Source: Bacteroidota bacterium
GTDB taxonomy: Bacteria; Bacteroidota; Bacteroidia; Cytophagales; Cyclobacteriaceae
Assembly (NCBI GenBank): GCA_023431285.1
Contig: JAEYXN010000248.1
Span: 1 to 61,774, forward strand
Direction of reading: 5' to 3'
Length of the DNA stretch: 61,774 bases
Part shown: positions 45,101 to 53,826 of the stretch, one piece after another
Position numbering within the stretch: the stretch's first letter is position 1
Layout: the number at the start of each line of letters is the position of its first letter
Program-made: the position numbers and the translations under genes
Notes under the pieces: model-generated
Seen by the model: only the letters and a program-made list of their open reading frames with translations
The model's database searches: none
Told to the model about the DNA's origin: nothing

Positions 45101-45268
45101 TCCTGAAGGACCAATGATTCCGACGAAACGGTTCCTGGAAAGTTTGAGGAGTACTTCATCGCTCTGTCCTTCACGCCCGAAAAAGAGGTGGCTCTCATCT
45201 ATTTTGAATGGCCGCAGTCCCGGAAACGGGTTTTGGATGAGTACGTTTTCGTCAATAACCTGGCTCAT
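42107..45268 (-). CDS. nSTAND1 NTPase with coiled coil and WD40 propeller
   Basis: A 1053-residue protein. The N-terminus has the nSTAND1 signature (NPFPGLRPFKIDESHLFFGR), Walker A GPSGSGKSS (53-61) and Walker B LILVDQFEELFR, followed by the winged-helix and helical arm (about 250-490). One hydrophobic helix (about 503-522, AFALILGAFTIIAILFLVYA) leads into a long Ala/Glu/Lys coiled coil (about 525-650). WD40 repeats fill 690-1010 (LSGHTSGIEQVRFNHAGTFM, SKDKTVRLWNM). STAND proteins switch by nucleotide exchange and oligomerise on ligand binding, in defence or signalling. It lies 2 bp from the TIR-like gene, which suggests the two work together. Confidence 0.9.
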   Translation of the reverse strand: MSQVIDENVLIQNPFPGLRPFKIDESHLFFGREGQSDEVLLKLSRNRFVGIIGPSGSGKSSFIYCGVMPILYGGFLTDASPNWEVVVTRPGAGPIDNMAEALLKNNPEYISADVEEKKIKRTIFSTLLRSSSLGLVEAVEQTRKNADVNYLILVDQFEELFRFKDSLDITSVNETLAFINLLMEAVNYPDAPIYVAITMRSDFIGDCAQFPELTRKINDSHYLIPQLTRDQKRRAIEGPVAVGGANISPRLVQQLLNDLGDNPDQLPILQHALMRTWSYWSSFKDYEDEPVDLKHYEAIGTMAEALSMHANEAYDELTEEQKHICEVLFKAITEKRGENFGIRRPTRLNEIAAIADVSEQEVVHVIDKFRDPSRSLLTPAFGASITSKSMVDISHESLMRIWVRLKNWVDDEAEAVQMYTRLAEAASMYQVGKAGLWRPPDLQLALNWQAKHKPTLVWGQRYNPAFERTMIFLEYSKKEWETEQRIKELEQKRKLQRARAFALILGAFTIIAILFLVYALYQQAEADQQRNKAEENSKAADASAREAQKERDAANLARDEATRAKDAAVAAQEAEAEQRKQADLAKTQAEQNAELARKNERQAKENEKLANLERQRAEENEKEAVHQGELARKSAAEAMRQRYIAQAKAMAVKSKELNDPAQHALIAQQAYKFNAEHEGYVYDNDIYNGLYYALTKFDHQLTKSLKAHDNGAARALVTHSTENKIYSAGSDGKIIRWSDNNGQWSSQILVKSNNYQYYSLDVSNNGKILVAAGLNTQSETKNYVEVYNLGNMAEHPRKVEGYSYAIENICITPDNAGFFARDNSGKSIKYSDFKTSREVVAPPVKINAIALSPDGNLLAGAGDNGTLYLWDVKNDFALKEVPRLGNPLTSVEFGPEGRRIVTGDIVGIVKIYDKLSGLMIRTLSGHTSGIEQVRFNHAGTFMATASKDKTVRLWNMSNLKEQPIVLSDHKDWVWSATFTPDDEQLLASVHSSTETVKGVEHTIRAWPTRIPTMANIMCDGYVKRNIDAEEWETFAGNDLPYEKTCPSLPENNK

Positions 45269-45270
45269 GG

Positions 45271-46710
45271 TTATGCATTAAATTCGTTGAAGAATGACTT
45301 CAGTGATTCAACAGATCTCTGCTGGTCACCTTCAATCACGCGAAGGTTTTGGGTACGGAAAGCTTCTGTGTTAATCCCGGAGTTTGGTGTTGTTAAGATT
45401 GCTTTGGCAACAATGGGTTTCTTGCGGCCGAAACCGGGAGCTTTAAGAAGGTCCAGCGCTTTCATCCTTACCCATTGCTCATTTACCTTTCCTTTGTAAA
45501 TGATGGCGCCATCAAGTCGTCTCAGATTTTCAATGTGTTTCTGGCGAAGCTCAAGAAGTTCACCCTCGAACTCCGGGATAAGGACTTCGAATCCCGCCTC
45601 TTTTGCCAGTTGGATGAACGGTTTCACTTCTGCGTGATCCACCTTGTCATGCATGATATAGATGGATTTGCCTTTCGATTCCGCGAGTGAGTTCTTCTCC
45701 ACTGCTTCCATCAGCTCCTCCCGCATAATATTCTTGAAATCTTCCAGCGATGTCTGAAGGATCTCTGCTCCTTCCTGGGCTTCCACATCGCGTTTGATGT
45801 TTTCGATAAATGCTTTCTGACGTTCACTGGCGTGGGTAAGATTCGTTGGTATCCAGATTAATCGTGTGAAATCAACACCAGCGGCCCGGGACTGAATTGT
45901 TTTCTCTGCAGCGAGCTTGTGTTGAATGTCAACGACGGACCGGTCTGATCCTTCTGGTATTTCGCCGTAAGCGGCACCAATCAAATGTATAGAGAGATTC
46001 GATTTCTCAAGGTCACGCTTCACAATCCGATCCAGTTCTCCGGCGGTGCCAGGAAGTGTCTGGTTGGGCAATACATGGTAGCCATGCCGTTGGAGCTCAC
46101 GTTTGATAATGTTTCGTTGAACCGAAAGATCATGACCAGTTTCCGCCAGATAAATTGTCTTGCGTTTGTAGTTGATGGTTTCTGTTTTTGTGGTGCCGCG
46201 CAAACTGAGCAAGGCATCGTAGATGTCGTATGTAAGATCGACCATCTTCATCCAGTATTGTCTTTCAGCATCAGTGCTGAAATAATCTGTGTACTCCCTC
46301 ATCTCTCCGGATTCCGGATCGATAAGATACATCTCATAGCCAAGAAGCTCGCGGAGTCGGGGAGGCTGCTGTGTAACAGTGAGAGGGCTCTTGAATACTT
46401 TGAAAATTCGTGGCAGTGACGGACCTCTCTCGGTAACCTTATAAAATGTTTCGACATGGTCGAGGCACTGACCTGATTGTATAAAGTCTTTCGATAATAT
46501 GGTAATCAGAACCGCAGTATTATCAAGTTTGGGAGAGGTGATATGATCATACTCAGCCTTCAACACAACGTTGGGCTTCTGCCCAAGTACCTGAGTGAGC
46601 ATGAGCTCCAGGAATTTTTTGAACTGGGTCACCCAACCCGGTTCCTTATTCGCGGTTGTTTCATTGTCGTTGTCGGCGAATACAATCAATGCATCGATAT
46701 CAAATCGCAT
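45271..46710 (-). CDS. Protein with three TIR/DUF4062-like modules
   Basis: A 479-residue soluble protein. Module 1 (about 1-140) is TIR-like: DALIVFADND, then AVLITILSKDFIQSGQCLDH with Ser79, Cys82 and Glu87 in the places where TIR domains have 'S.W C..E'. Module 2 (about 186-345) is DUF4062-like: KTIYLAETGHDLSVQRNIIK and IHLIGAAYGEIP. Module 3 (about 349-479) again resembles TIR: KSIYIMHDKVDHAEVKPFIQ, then GAIIYKGKVNEQWVRMK. TIR domains bind NAD+ or self-assemble; whether Glu87 makes this an NADase is unclear. The next gene, 2 bp on, is the nSTAND-WD40 protein, so this is probably its effector or adaptor. Confidence 0.75.
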   Translation of the reverse strand: MRFDIDALIVFADNDNETTANKEPGWVTQFKKFLELMLTQVLGQKPNVVLKAEYDHITSPKLDNTAVLITILSKDFIQSGQCLDHVETFYKVTERGPSLPRIFKVFKSPLTVTQQPPRLRELLGYEMYLIDPESGEMREYTDYFSTDAERQYWMKMVDLTYDIYDALLSLRGTTKTETINYKRKTIYLAETGHDLSVQRNIIKRELQRHGYHVLPNQTLPGTAGELDRIVKRDLEKSNLSIHLIGAAYGEIPEGSDRSVVDIQHKLAAEKTIQSRAAGVDFTRLIWIPTNLTHASERQKAFIENIKRDVEAQEGAEILQTSLEDFKNIMREELMEAVEKNSLAESKGKSIYIMHDKVDHAEVKPFIQLAKEAGFEVLIPEFEGELLELRQKHIENLRRLDGAIIYKGKVNEQWVRMKALDLLKAPGFGRKKPIVAKAILTTPNSGINTEAFRTQNLRVIEGDQQRSVESLKSFFNEFNA

Positions 46711-46785
46711 TTGTCAGGTTATTAGGGCTATTAAACTTCCGTCATGCCGGACCCATCCGGCTATTAAATTTCACTTATAGTTCGT

Positions 46786-49700
46786 TCAGGCTTCCGCCTG
46801 GACTTTCTCGTCAACAGTATTTCTGATAAGACCCTGTACAAGCTCGTGATGGTTGGCCAACACAAAGTAAAAGTCCGTCAGGTTTATCTTAAATACAACA
46901 GACCGCTCATTTGCTTCAATCGCGCTCAACCGGGTCACGGGTCCGTTGTTAAAAAGTTCTCCATATACACCACCCGCCTTGAAGGTGGAAACAATTCCTT
47001 GTTCGGACCATAGTTTCACTTCGCCGTGTCCGACGATCAATACCGGAACGTTATGGTCTTCTACGGTCATTTTGATGGTCTCGCCAGGATGAAAATCAAG
47101 GGGTACTATCTTATCCGCCAAATCGCAGATCACGATGCCACTTATGTTCCGAAACGACGGTGACTGTTTAATGAACAGTACCATTTCCATGTAAAGAAAG
47201 AATCCGTCATTCAGGCCATCGAGAAGTTGGTTGTTCTCAATTGCTGAATCCAGAAATTTCTTGTCGCGGTCAGGAAGTCTGTCGGCGATGCGTGCATAGA
47301 GTTGTTTGTCCTTGTTATAGATGACCCATGCTGCTGTCTCCTGCAGAAGTTTGTCCGAATTGAACATCTGTGCTGCAAGGCCACGGCTCACGCGGAATTC
47401 ATCAACATACGCCGCAGCATGAACTGCACACACCTTTGTCCAACGGTTACTGAAATTATAATCGCGGTTAAAGATGTAGTTGATTACCTGTATCGGGTTG
47501 TAGTTTTCGCGGGGGAAATAGATCTGAAGGAGCCGCAGCTTCGTTTCCGTGGGAGACTCATCCAGCAGGGGCAGAAGTTTTGGCTTCATCTCCGGATCGA
47601 TGAAAAGATCCAGCAGCTCCATCGCGAACGCAATATTATCCGGGTCACCCGACTCAAGGTTTTCGCGAACCAGCTGAATTGAACGCGGGTCATGCAGAAT
47701 TGATAGCAACATGAACAGCTGGTCATAGTTGTCGCTGACCTCTTCCTTCAATGCTTCGCGAAGAATCTGGAAGCGCGGCTCCTCCGGAAGCTCATCGAGC
47801 GCTGCAAGATTCCAGATAGTCTTGCTCATCTCTGTTTCGATGAGGTTGTTTACTTCGCGGATTTCCTTTCCCGTAGCCTTGTAGTTAATATACCGAAGCG
47901 AAAAAAGTATCTGCTTAACGATGCGCTTGTCAGGGTAATCGGCCTTCTTCCAAAGGAGTTGTAGCGCGTGTTTGCTTCCTATGCGCCCCATAATCTGAAC
48001 TATGCGAAGCATCACAGTGTCGCTCTGTCCTGATTTGTGAAAAGCAGACTCCAGTGTATTGAGTACCTGTTCTCCTTTTTCGGTAAGAGCAGACGCGGCA
48101 TGGTGACTATACGTAGGAGAGGCGAGTAATTCTATCAGGACAGGCCATGTTTCGGGCCGGTTTACCTTTCTCGCAGTGTACAGGGCCTCTGTCCTTACCT
48201 TTGGATCTACATCTCTAAGGAGCTCAAGGAGAACAAATATGGTTTTCGAACTAATGAGTTGCCGTAGTAGTTTTGCCGCAAGAATTCTGTCACTTTGTTT
48301 TCCTGACTTACTCAGTTTGATAAGTTTTTCAGGAGATATGGATAACAAATCACTTTCCTCTGAAACGCCCACCGCATTCTCGGCAAGAGAACGAATTTCA
48401 TTTCGTTGTGGATCAGCCTGAATTCCGAGGGCCTGGATCTTTTTATCGGCAAACATTTTGATCTTCTTCGATTCACTTCCCGATAGTCCGATGATGGCAT
48501 TTTCGAAGAGGGCGGGCTCAAGCTTTTCCATGAGCATCAAAGCATAGATGGCTTTTTCTTCTGTAGTATCACCCGCTTCTTTCTCAAGCAATGTGCGGAT
48601 AGAATATTCTTTTTGCGCTCTGGTTCTGGTGTTTGTTTTTCCACGCGCTAGTGTATCCTGGAGGGTGTCCTTATAGCTGTGGTGCATTTTGTTCGTTACC
48701 ACGATCCATGCAATAAGGAATGGAATGGTGAAGAATGTTACAGCAAGAAGACCGAACGTTTCCAGGTTGGTAATGGCATAGATTAATCCCCCTGCGATTA
48801 GGCTCGCGAACGCAGTAACGGTCCCTGTGATCTTAGTCTGCACGTCGATTCGGATATTTGCTTCAATGGGTAACAGATATAGTTTGAAACAGGTCTCATC
48901 AATAGTGTCTTTCAGAGATCGCAGGAATAGCTTACTCACCGCGATGATTATGAAGAAGAGCGTAAACCACGTTGCTTCTTCTGTATATTCAAATATAGAT
49001 CCTATTACAATCGCGCAAACTGTGAACAATCCTATCAACAACGGGTTGATGAGAAGGGATACCCGCATTCCATACTCTTTGATGATCCTGTCCTGTGCAA
49101 GCTGGTCAAACAGAAAAGCAAAGATCACGATGGTCATTTCAAAGTAGGAGAGAAACTTCGCGATGCTTTCCTGCTCAGCGCCTTCATTGTAGTTTGAGGT
49201 CGCTGTAAGAAAGGTAAAGTCTACGAAGTTCATTGCTATCATAGAGACGATCACGAACAGCGACATGTAACGGAGGTATCTGTTCTGAAAAAAGTCCATA
49301 AACTGAACCTTCTTGTACATTATTTTTTCCTGAGCAAATGAACGTGTCCTGTTGAGAAAGCGGATGCTTAGGAATACAAATAATACAAGAAATGCTGCGA
49401 TGCTCATCAAGCTGACCGTGTAAAGCATTTCGTCGCTGAACCATTCAAGATCTAGCACTAAAGGAATAATAAAGAACGCAAGAAAGGACGCAAGCATCGC
49501 ACCGAGGTCAACCGTACCCACGACACGTTTCGCCTCTCGGAGGTTGAAGAGTCTCGCGAACGATCCCCAAAAGACCAGAAGTATGATGAATGAAAAGGGA
49601 ATGAAAGACGTAAACCCGATATAATAGATTTGCTCTGGATCCGAAAGAAGATCACCGCCGAATTCTATGAAAGCTGTTGTTGCAGAAATAACGGTTACGC

Positions 49701-49959
49701 TAATCGCAGCAAGAATAGGGAATGGGATTCTGTTCTGAAGGAAATTATAAAGAATGGTAGCAACAAGTCCGAAAGCACCAGAGAGAAGAAGGGCAATCGG
49801 GAGTTGTTCTGTGCCAATATTTTCAAGGAAAAGAGACTGAGATGCGACGGAGTATGTCGCGATGAAAATCCCCATGAAGAAGCTTATTACGAGCAGAAGT
49901 CCGACCCTTCCGCTTTCTTGCTTTTTGACGCCAAGAAAATGTAAAAACTTCTCTTTCAT
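46786..49959 (-). CDS. NTT/MFS-like membrane protein with HEAT repeats and cNMP-binding domain
   Basis: A 1057-residue fusion. Residues about 15-430 hold about 12 membrane helices resembling ATP/ADP translocases or MFS carriers (LLVISFFMGIFIATYSVASQ, LRSLKDTIDETCFKLYLLPI). A helical HEAT-repeat region follows (about 440-900; LLELLRDVDPKVRTEALYTA). A cyclic-nucleotide-binding domain (about 935-1045) has FHPGETIKMTVEDHNVPVLI, GGVYGELFNNGPVTR and SAIEANERSVV, close to the phosphate-binding cassette. Transport may be gated by a cyclic nucleotide. Such fusions occur in Bacteroidetes; the substrate is unknown. It is the first of the six-gene run, 75 bp upstream of the TIR-like gene. Confidence 0.85.
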   Translation of the reverse strand: MKEKFLHFLGVKKQESGRVGLLLVISFFMGIFIATYSVASQSLFLENIGTEQLPIALLLSGAFGLVATILYNFLQNRIPFPILAAISVTVISATTAFIEFGGDLLSDPEQIYYIGFTSFIPFSFIILLVFWGSFARLFNLREAKRVVGTVDLGAMLASFLAFFIIPLVLDLEWFSDEMLYTVSLMSIAAFLVLFVFLSIRFLNRTRSFAQEKIMYKKVQFMDFFQNRYLRYMSLFVIVSMIAMNFVDFTFLTATSNYNEGAEQESIAKFLSYFEMTIVIFAFLFDQLAQDRIIKEYGMRVSLLINPLLIGLFTVCAIVIGSIFEYTEEATWFTLFFIIIAVSKLFLRSLKDTIDETCFKLYLLPIEANIRIDVQTKITGTVTAFASLIAGGLIYAITNLETFGLLAVTFFTIPFLIAWIVVTNKMHHSYKDTLQDTLARGKTNTRTRAQKEYSIRTLLEKEAGDTTEEKAIYALMLMEKLEPALFENAIIGLSGSESKKIKMFADKKIQALGIQADPQRNEIRSLAENAVGVSEESDLLSISPEKLIKLSKSGKQSDRILAAKLLRQLISSKTIFVLLELLRDVDPKVRTEALYTARKVNRPETWPVLIELLASPTYSHHAASALTEKGEQVLNTLESAFHKSGQSDTVMLRIVQIMGRIGSKHALQLLWKKADYPDKRIVKQILFSLRYINYKATGKEIREVNNLIETEMSKTIWNLAALDELPEEPRFQILREALKEEVSDNYDQLFMLLSILHDPRSIQLVRENLESGDPDNIAFAMELLDLFIDPEMKPKLLPLLDESPTETKLRLLQIYFPRENYNPIQVINYIFNRDYNFSNRWTKVCAVHAAAYVDEFRVSRGLAAQMFNSDKLLQETAAWVIYNKDKQLYARIADRLPDRDKKFLDSAIENNQLLDGLNDGFFLYMEMVLFIKQSPSFRNISGIVICDLADKIVPLDFHPGETIKMTVEDHNVPVLIVGHGEVKLWSEQGIVSTFKAGGVYGELFNNGPVTRLSAIEANERSVVFKINLTDFYFVLANHHELVQGLIRNTVDEKVQAEA

Positions 49960-50196
49960 AGAGGTCCCCGTTACCTATAAAAGTCGTTATTCGGCAAGTA
50001 ATATCCTATAAGGTGTAGTTTTTTTGGCCGTTTGGGAAGGTTTTCAACTTATAGAAATGTACCTCTGAGGGCAACCGTAAACGATTTTAATCGACAGAGG
50101 TTAGAGGTTCATGGGTATGTCCAGGGTAAGGTTCGCAGTCAATTCGAAAAATTAATGCTGGATAAACTTTGTAGTATTGAGATTAAATTTTTTGAT

Positions 50197-52530
50197 ATGA
50201 TAAAGAATATCCGTTCTCTATCTCTGTTCGCGCTTTTTTTGATCTCAGCCTTTGGTTCCCTGGCACAGGGAAGTAAGGCTTTAGCTGAAGCGGAACGTTT
50301 TTATGGGATCAAAGCCTATGAGTCGGCGTTGCCAAAATTCCTTGAAGCAATAGAAGCCGGGGAGAAAGACCCGATGGTACACTATAAAACAGGGGTATGT
50401 TATCAGAAAGGGTTGAACCTGGATACGCAGATCAAGGCCATTCCTTTCTTTGAACATGCGTTGAAAAATGGGAAGGCTATGCCTCCGACGCTGCCTTATG
50501 AGCTTGGATTGCTTTATCTGAAGGATGAGAACATGGGGAAAGCCCTGGAGGTTCTTAACCAATATCGTGAAAGTGTCAAGGCGGATAAGAAGGCGGTCGC
50601 ACTTGCCGATGAAGCGATTGAAAGATGTCATAATGCGCTTACTTTCATGTCGGTACCCCGGAATTTTAAGGTAAACCATTTCAATTCTATCATCAATACT
50701 AAATACACAGAATATAATCCGGTGGTTTCGGCTGATGAGTCGACCATGGCCTACACGGCATACAGACCTAATACAGGGAAGACAAGAACTGGCGATAAAT
50801 TCATCGAGGAGATTTATATTTCCTATAATACCAATGGGTCCTGGTCGGAACCTAAAGTAATTCCCATCGCCCACGACTACAACGTAGGGACTGCTGGTAT
50901 TTCTCCCGATGGTTTGAAGATGTTGATTTTTATGGGGGGATCAGTTGATCCCGGAGGATTGTATCAGATCACAAAGTCAGGTGACAGCTGGTCTAAGCCA
51001 AGCCTCGTAACGCCTACACTGAATTCTCCAAAGTATCTCGAGACCACGGCAAGTATAACTCCCGATGGAAAGACGATCTATTTTGCCAGTGACCGCCTCG
51101 GGGGACAGGGTGGACTGGACATTTATAAAACCACCCTCCAGGCAAATGGATCGTGGAGCGCGCCACAAAACCTCGGACCTCAGGTGAATTCAAAAGCAAA
51201 TGAAGATGCTCCTTTCATTCACCCGGACCAAAAGACTTTGTTCTTCACTTCCGATGGTCACAACTCCATGGGTGGACGCGATATTTTTGTGACTAAACTT
51301 GTTGGGGATAAATGGACTACGCCGGAGAACATGGGTTACCCTGTTAACACTACGGCGAATGACAACTACTTTACGCTTATTGCTGACGGAACCCGTGCAT
51401 ATTTTTCTTCTGATCGCAAAGGAGGAATGGGTGGTCAGGATATTTATTCAATAGACCTTCCCGCTGAATCGGCGAACATTCCATTGACCATGATCAAAGG
51501 AAAGATTCTCAATGCTGAAACAGGTAAACCGATGCCAACGAAAATCTATCTCGTGGACAACGAAACCGATAAGAAGCTGGACTTCGTGTATGATCCGGAT
51601 CCCGCGACCGGAAATTACCTCATCATTCTTCCTCCTGCGAAGAATTATGATATGATCATTGAATCCGAGGGTTTCCTCCCGTACACGCTGAACATTAACA
51701 TCCCGAATCAATCATACTTCTATGAACTATACCAGATGATCAATCTGAAAACGATTCGTCAGTTTGATGTGGTGGTCGGCCAGGAAGTGCAGGTGAAGAA
51801 CGCATTTTATGATACCGATACCGACGTGAAAGCAAACCTTCGTAAAACGCACGAGGCAAAGCTGGTTCAGGATGGTGGAGTCGATGTTTATGACATGATG
51901 CTGGACCTCATGTCGGCTCATGATAAGGATGGAATCAGCTATCTCGTGGAACTTGTCCAGATGAAGGATCCGATCGAAGATGTGAATTTTAACGAGAAGG
52001 AGAACACTCGCATCGAGATGGCTAGCCGCGTTTATTACTATGATGAAAGCGATGAGTCCAAGTTCGAGCAAAAGACTGTAGAAGGAAAAACGATATTCTC
52101 ATTGCCGACCTTCACATTTGATGAGGAACTAAAGAAGAAGAAAGATCAGATGACGAAGAAGTCAGCCTTCGATCAGAATGCTTTGAAAAAGTTGGTGAAG
52201 GTGTACTTCGATGCAGGAAAGAGCGATCTGAAGACTCAGTATAACCGCGAACTTGACGGGCTTCTGGCAGACCTTCAAAAATACCCTGACCTTGGTGTGG
52301 AAATTTCCGGCTTCGCTTCCGCAGAAGGAAGTGAAGATCTCAACAGAGACCTTTCAAACAAGCGCGCAATCTCGGTGCTGGATTACTTTAATCACAAAGG
52401 AGTTGTGAGACGGAGGATTGTTGCTAAAGGATACGGGGCATCTAAAGAAGCTGCCGATTCGAAAGAAGAAGGGCGACGGGTGGAAGTCCGCATCGTTGAC
52501 CTTAATTCGCAAGGTGAGAGAGTTAACTGA
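50197..52530 (+). CDS. PorE-like TPR / PD40 propeller / OmpA protein
   Basis: A 777-residue outer-membrane-associated protein, counted from the ATG before IKNIRSLSLF; the frame runs 55 codons upstream to a TTG without signal features. The order is: signal peptide (ends SLAQ), TPRs (about 25-135), PD40 propeller (about 150-420; SPDGLKMLIFMGG, ITPDGKTIYFASDRLGGQGG, FFTSDGHNSMGGRDIF), CNA/CRD-like beta domain (about 430-520; IKGKILNAETGKPMPTKIYL), and an OmpA peptidoglycan-binding domain (about 655-770; VKVYFDAGKSDLK, LSNKRAISVLDYF). The same order is found in PorE of the type IX secretion system, which tethers the machinery to peptidoglycan. Paralogues are common, so a T9SS role is likely but not certain. 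Confidence 0.85.
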   Translation: MIKNIRSLSLFALFLISAFGSLAQGSKALAEAERFYGIKAYESALPKFLEAIEAGEKDPMVHYKTGVCYQKGLNLDTQIKAIPFFEHALKNGKAMPPTLPYELGLLYLKDENMGKALEVLNQYRESVKADKKAVALADEAIERCHNALTFMSVPRNFKVNHFNSIINTKYTEYNPVVSADESTMAYTAYRPNTGKTRTGDKFIEEIYISYNTNGSWSEPKVIPIAHDYNVGTAGISPDGLKMLIFMGGSVDPGGLYQITKSGDSWSKPSLVTPTLNSPKYLETTASITPDGKTIYFASDRLGGQGGLDIYKTTLQANGSWSAPQNLGPQVNSKANEDAPFIHPDQKTLFFTSDGHNSMGGRDIFVTKLVGDKWTTPENMGYPVNTTANDNYFTLIADGTRAYFSSDRKGGMGGQDIYSIDLPAESANIPLTMIKGKILNAETGKPMPTKIYLVDNETDKKLDFVYDPDPATGNYLIILPPAKNYDMIIESEGFLPYTLNINIPNQSYFYELYQMINLKTIRQFDVVVGQEVQVKNAFYDTDTDVKANLRKTHEAKLVQDGGVDVYDMMLDLMSAHDKDGISYLVELVQMKDPIEDVNFNEKENTRIEMASRVYYYDESDESKFEQKTVEGKTIFSLPTFTFDEELKKKKDQMTKKSAFDQNALKKLVKVYFDAGKSDLKTQYNRELDGLLADLQKYPDLGVEISGFASAEGSEDLNRDLSNKRAISVLDYFNHKGVVRRRIVAKGYGASKEAADSKEEGRRVEVRIVDLNSQGERVN

Positions 52531-53749
52531 TGTCTCGCGGCATTAGTAAAGAGCTGTCGCCATAGCTTAGGAACCGATAGTTGTTCGCAAGAGCTTCCTG
52601 GTAGATCTTTCGCCAGTCATCACCGACAAATGCTGCTACCAGCAGGATTAATGTCGACCCGGGCTGGTGGAAGTTGGTGACAAGTGCCTGGCATATTCTG
52701 AATTTATATCCTGGCATTATATAGACCGCGGTCTCTCCGGTAATGAGGTCCACTTTGTCACGGTCCATCCTGTTCAATACATTCCGTAAAGCGTCTGCTG
52801 GTGACAGGTCTTGTTTAAGTTTGTAAGCATCGTCCTGGAGGATGTTGAACTCTGAATTTGGGTCCTCACCTAGTTTGACACCATACCAATACAGACTTTC
52901 CAGTGATCTCATGGATGTTGTGCCTACCGCCAATGTCGTTCGACTCTCTTCAAGAAGGGACTGAATATTTCTTTTGGTGATAATGATTTGTTCGCGATGC
53001 ATTGGATGTTCCGCGGCATTTTCAGTCTTCACCGGTTGGAACGTTCCGGCGCTTACATGCAAAGTAACGAACTCGCTCTTGATACCTTTTTTATGAAGTT
53101 CCTGAAGAATCTTTTCGGAGAAGTGTAGCCCGGCAGTTGGGGCTGCCACAGCGCCTTCTTCTCTTGAGTACACTGTCTGGTACCGTGTTTTATCTTCTTC
53201 TGATGCGGGGCGCTTCAGGTATGGAGGGAGGGGAGTCTCTCCAAATACATCAACTAGTTGAGCGAAAGTGAATGGTTCCTTCCAGCTAAATTCAACAATT
53301 CCTTCTGCACGATCGACAAGAGACACTGCAAGCTGAATGCTTTCGGAAGTCTTCGTAAGGATGACACCTTCCTTCCATCTTTTAAGGTTCCCAATGGTAC
53401 ACCTCCAGCGGCATCGTGACGTAGCTTGCATAGCCAGCATAAGCAAGGGAGAAGGATCTGTTGGGTTTAGCAAAAAGATCTCAATCGTCGCACCTGACTC
53501 TTTTCTGAAAAGCAGTCTCGCCTGAATCACCTTTGTATTGTTGAAATACAATGTGGTGTTAGAGGGAATGTGTTCTGTGATTGCCTTAAAGGGTTCGTGA
53601 CTTATTGTCCCACGAGTATACACGAGAAGTTTTGAACGGTCCCTTTGTTCTAAAGGGTGAATCGCAATTCGGTCGGCCGGAAGTTCGTACGTATAGTCGC
53701 GGATGTTTATCTCACGTTTCATCCCCGTAAAAATAGGTCTCTGACTCAT
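52523..53749 (-). CDS. queA: tRNA epoxyqueuosine-pathway enzyme QueA (ribosyltransferase-isomerase)
   Basis: A 408-residue S-adenosylmethionine:tRNA ribosyltransferase-isomerase, which transfers the ribosyl moiety of AdoMet to 7-aminomethyl-deazaguanine in tRNA to make epoxyqueuosine. Motifs are IRDYTYELPADRIAIHPLEQ, FNNTKVIQARL, ETPLPPYLKR, YQTVYSREEGAVAAPTAGLH, the THVSAGTF-like TLHVSAGTFQPV and LVTNFHQPGSTLILLVAAFV. Length is somewhat over the usual ~350. An in-frame ATG at residue 10 (before KREINIRDY) is as good a start. Its 3' end overlaps the OmpA gene by 8 bp, tail to tail. It is divergent from menC over 77 bp. Confidence 0.95.
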   Translation of the reverse strand: MSQRPIFTGMKREINIRDYTYELPADRIAIHPLEQRDRSKLLVYTRGTISHEPFKAITEHIPSNTTLYFNNTKVIQARLLFRKESGATIEIFLLNPTDPSPLLMLAMQATSRCRWRCTIGNLKRWKEGVILTKTSESIQLAVSLVDRAEGIVEFSWKEPFTFAQLVDVFGETPLPPYLKRPASEEDKTRYQTVYSREEGAVAAPTAGLHFSEKILQELHKKGIKSEFVTLHVSAGTFQPVKTENAAEHPMHREQIIITKRNIQSLLEESRTTLAVGTTSMRSLESLYWYGVKLGEDPNSEFNILQDDAYKLKQDLSPADALRNVLNRMDRDKVDLITGETAVYIMPGYKFRICQALVTNFHQPGSTLILLVAAFVGDDWRKIYQEALANNYRFLSYGDSSLLMPRDIS

Positions 53750-53826
53750 CGTAAAGAAATTATTTTTGACCAGGAAGAGCGGACATATGGGGCTTTTGTA
53801 CCTTTAGACAAACCCATTCAACGCTT

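Noticed and set aside
45271..46710. Calling the TIR/STAND cluster a proven anti-phage system
   Set aside because: Only domain architecture and gene spacing support it. No activity or conserved defence-island context can be seen here.
50032..50196. Upstream TTG start for the PorE-like protein
   Set aside because: The 55 extra residues lack features of a mature or signal region, whereas the ATG at 50197 begins a clear signal peptide.
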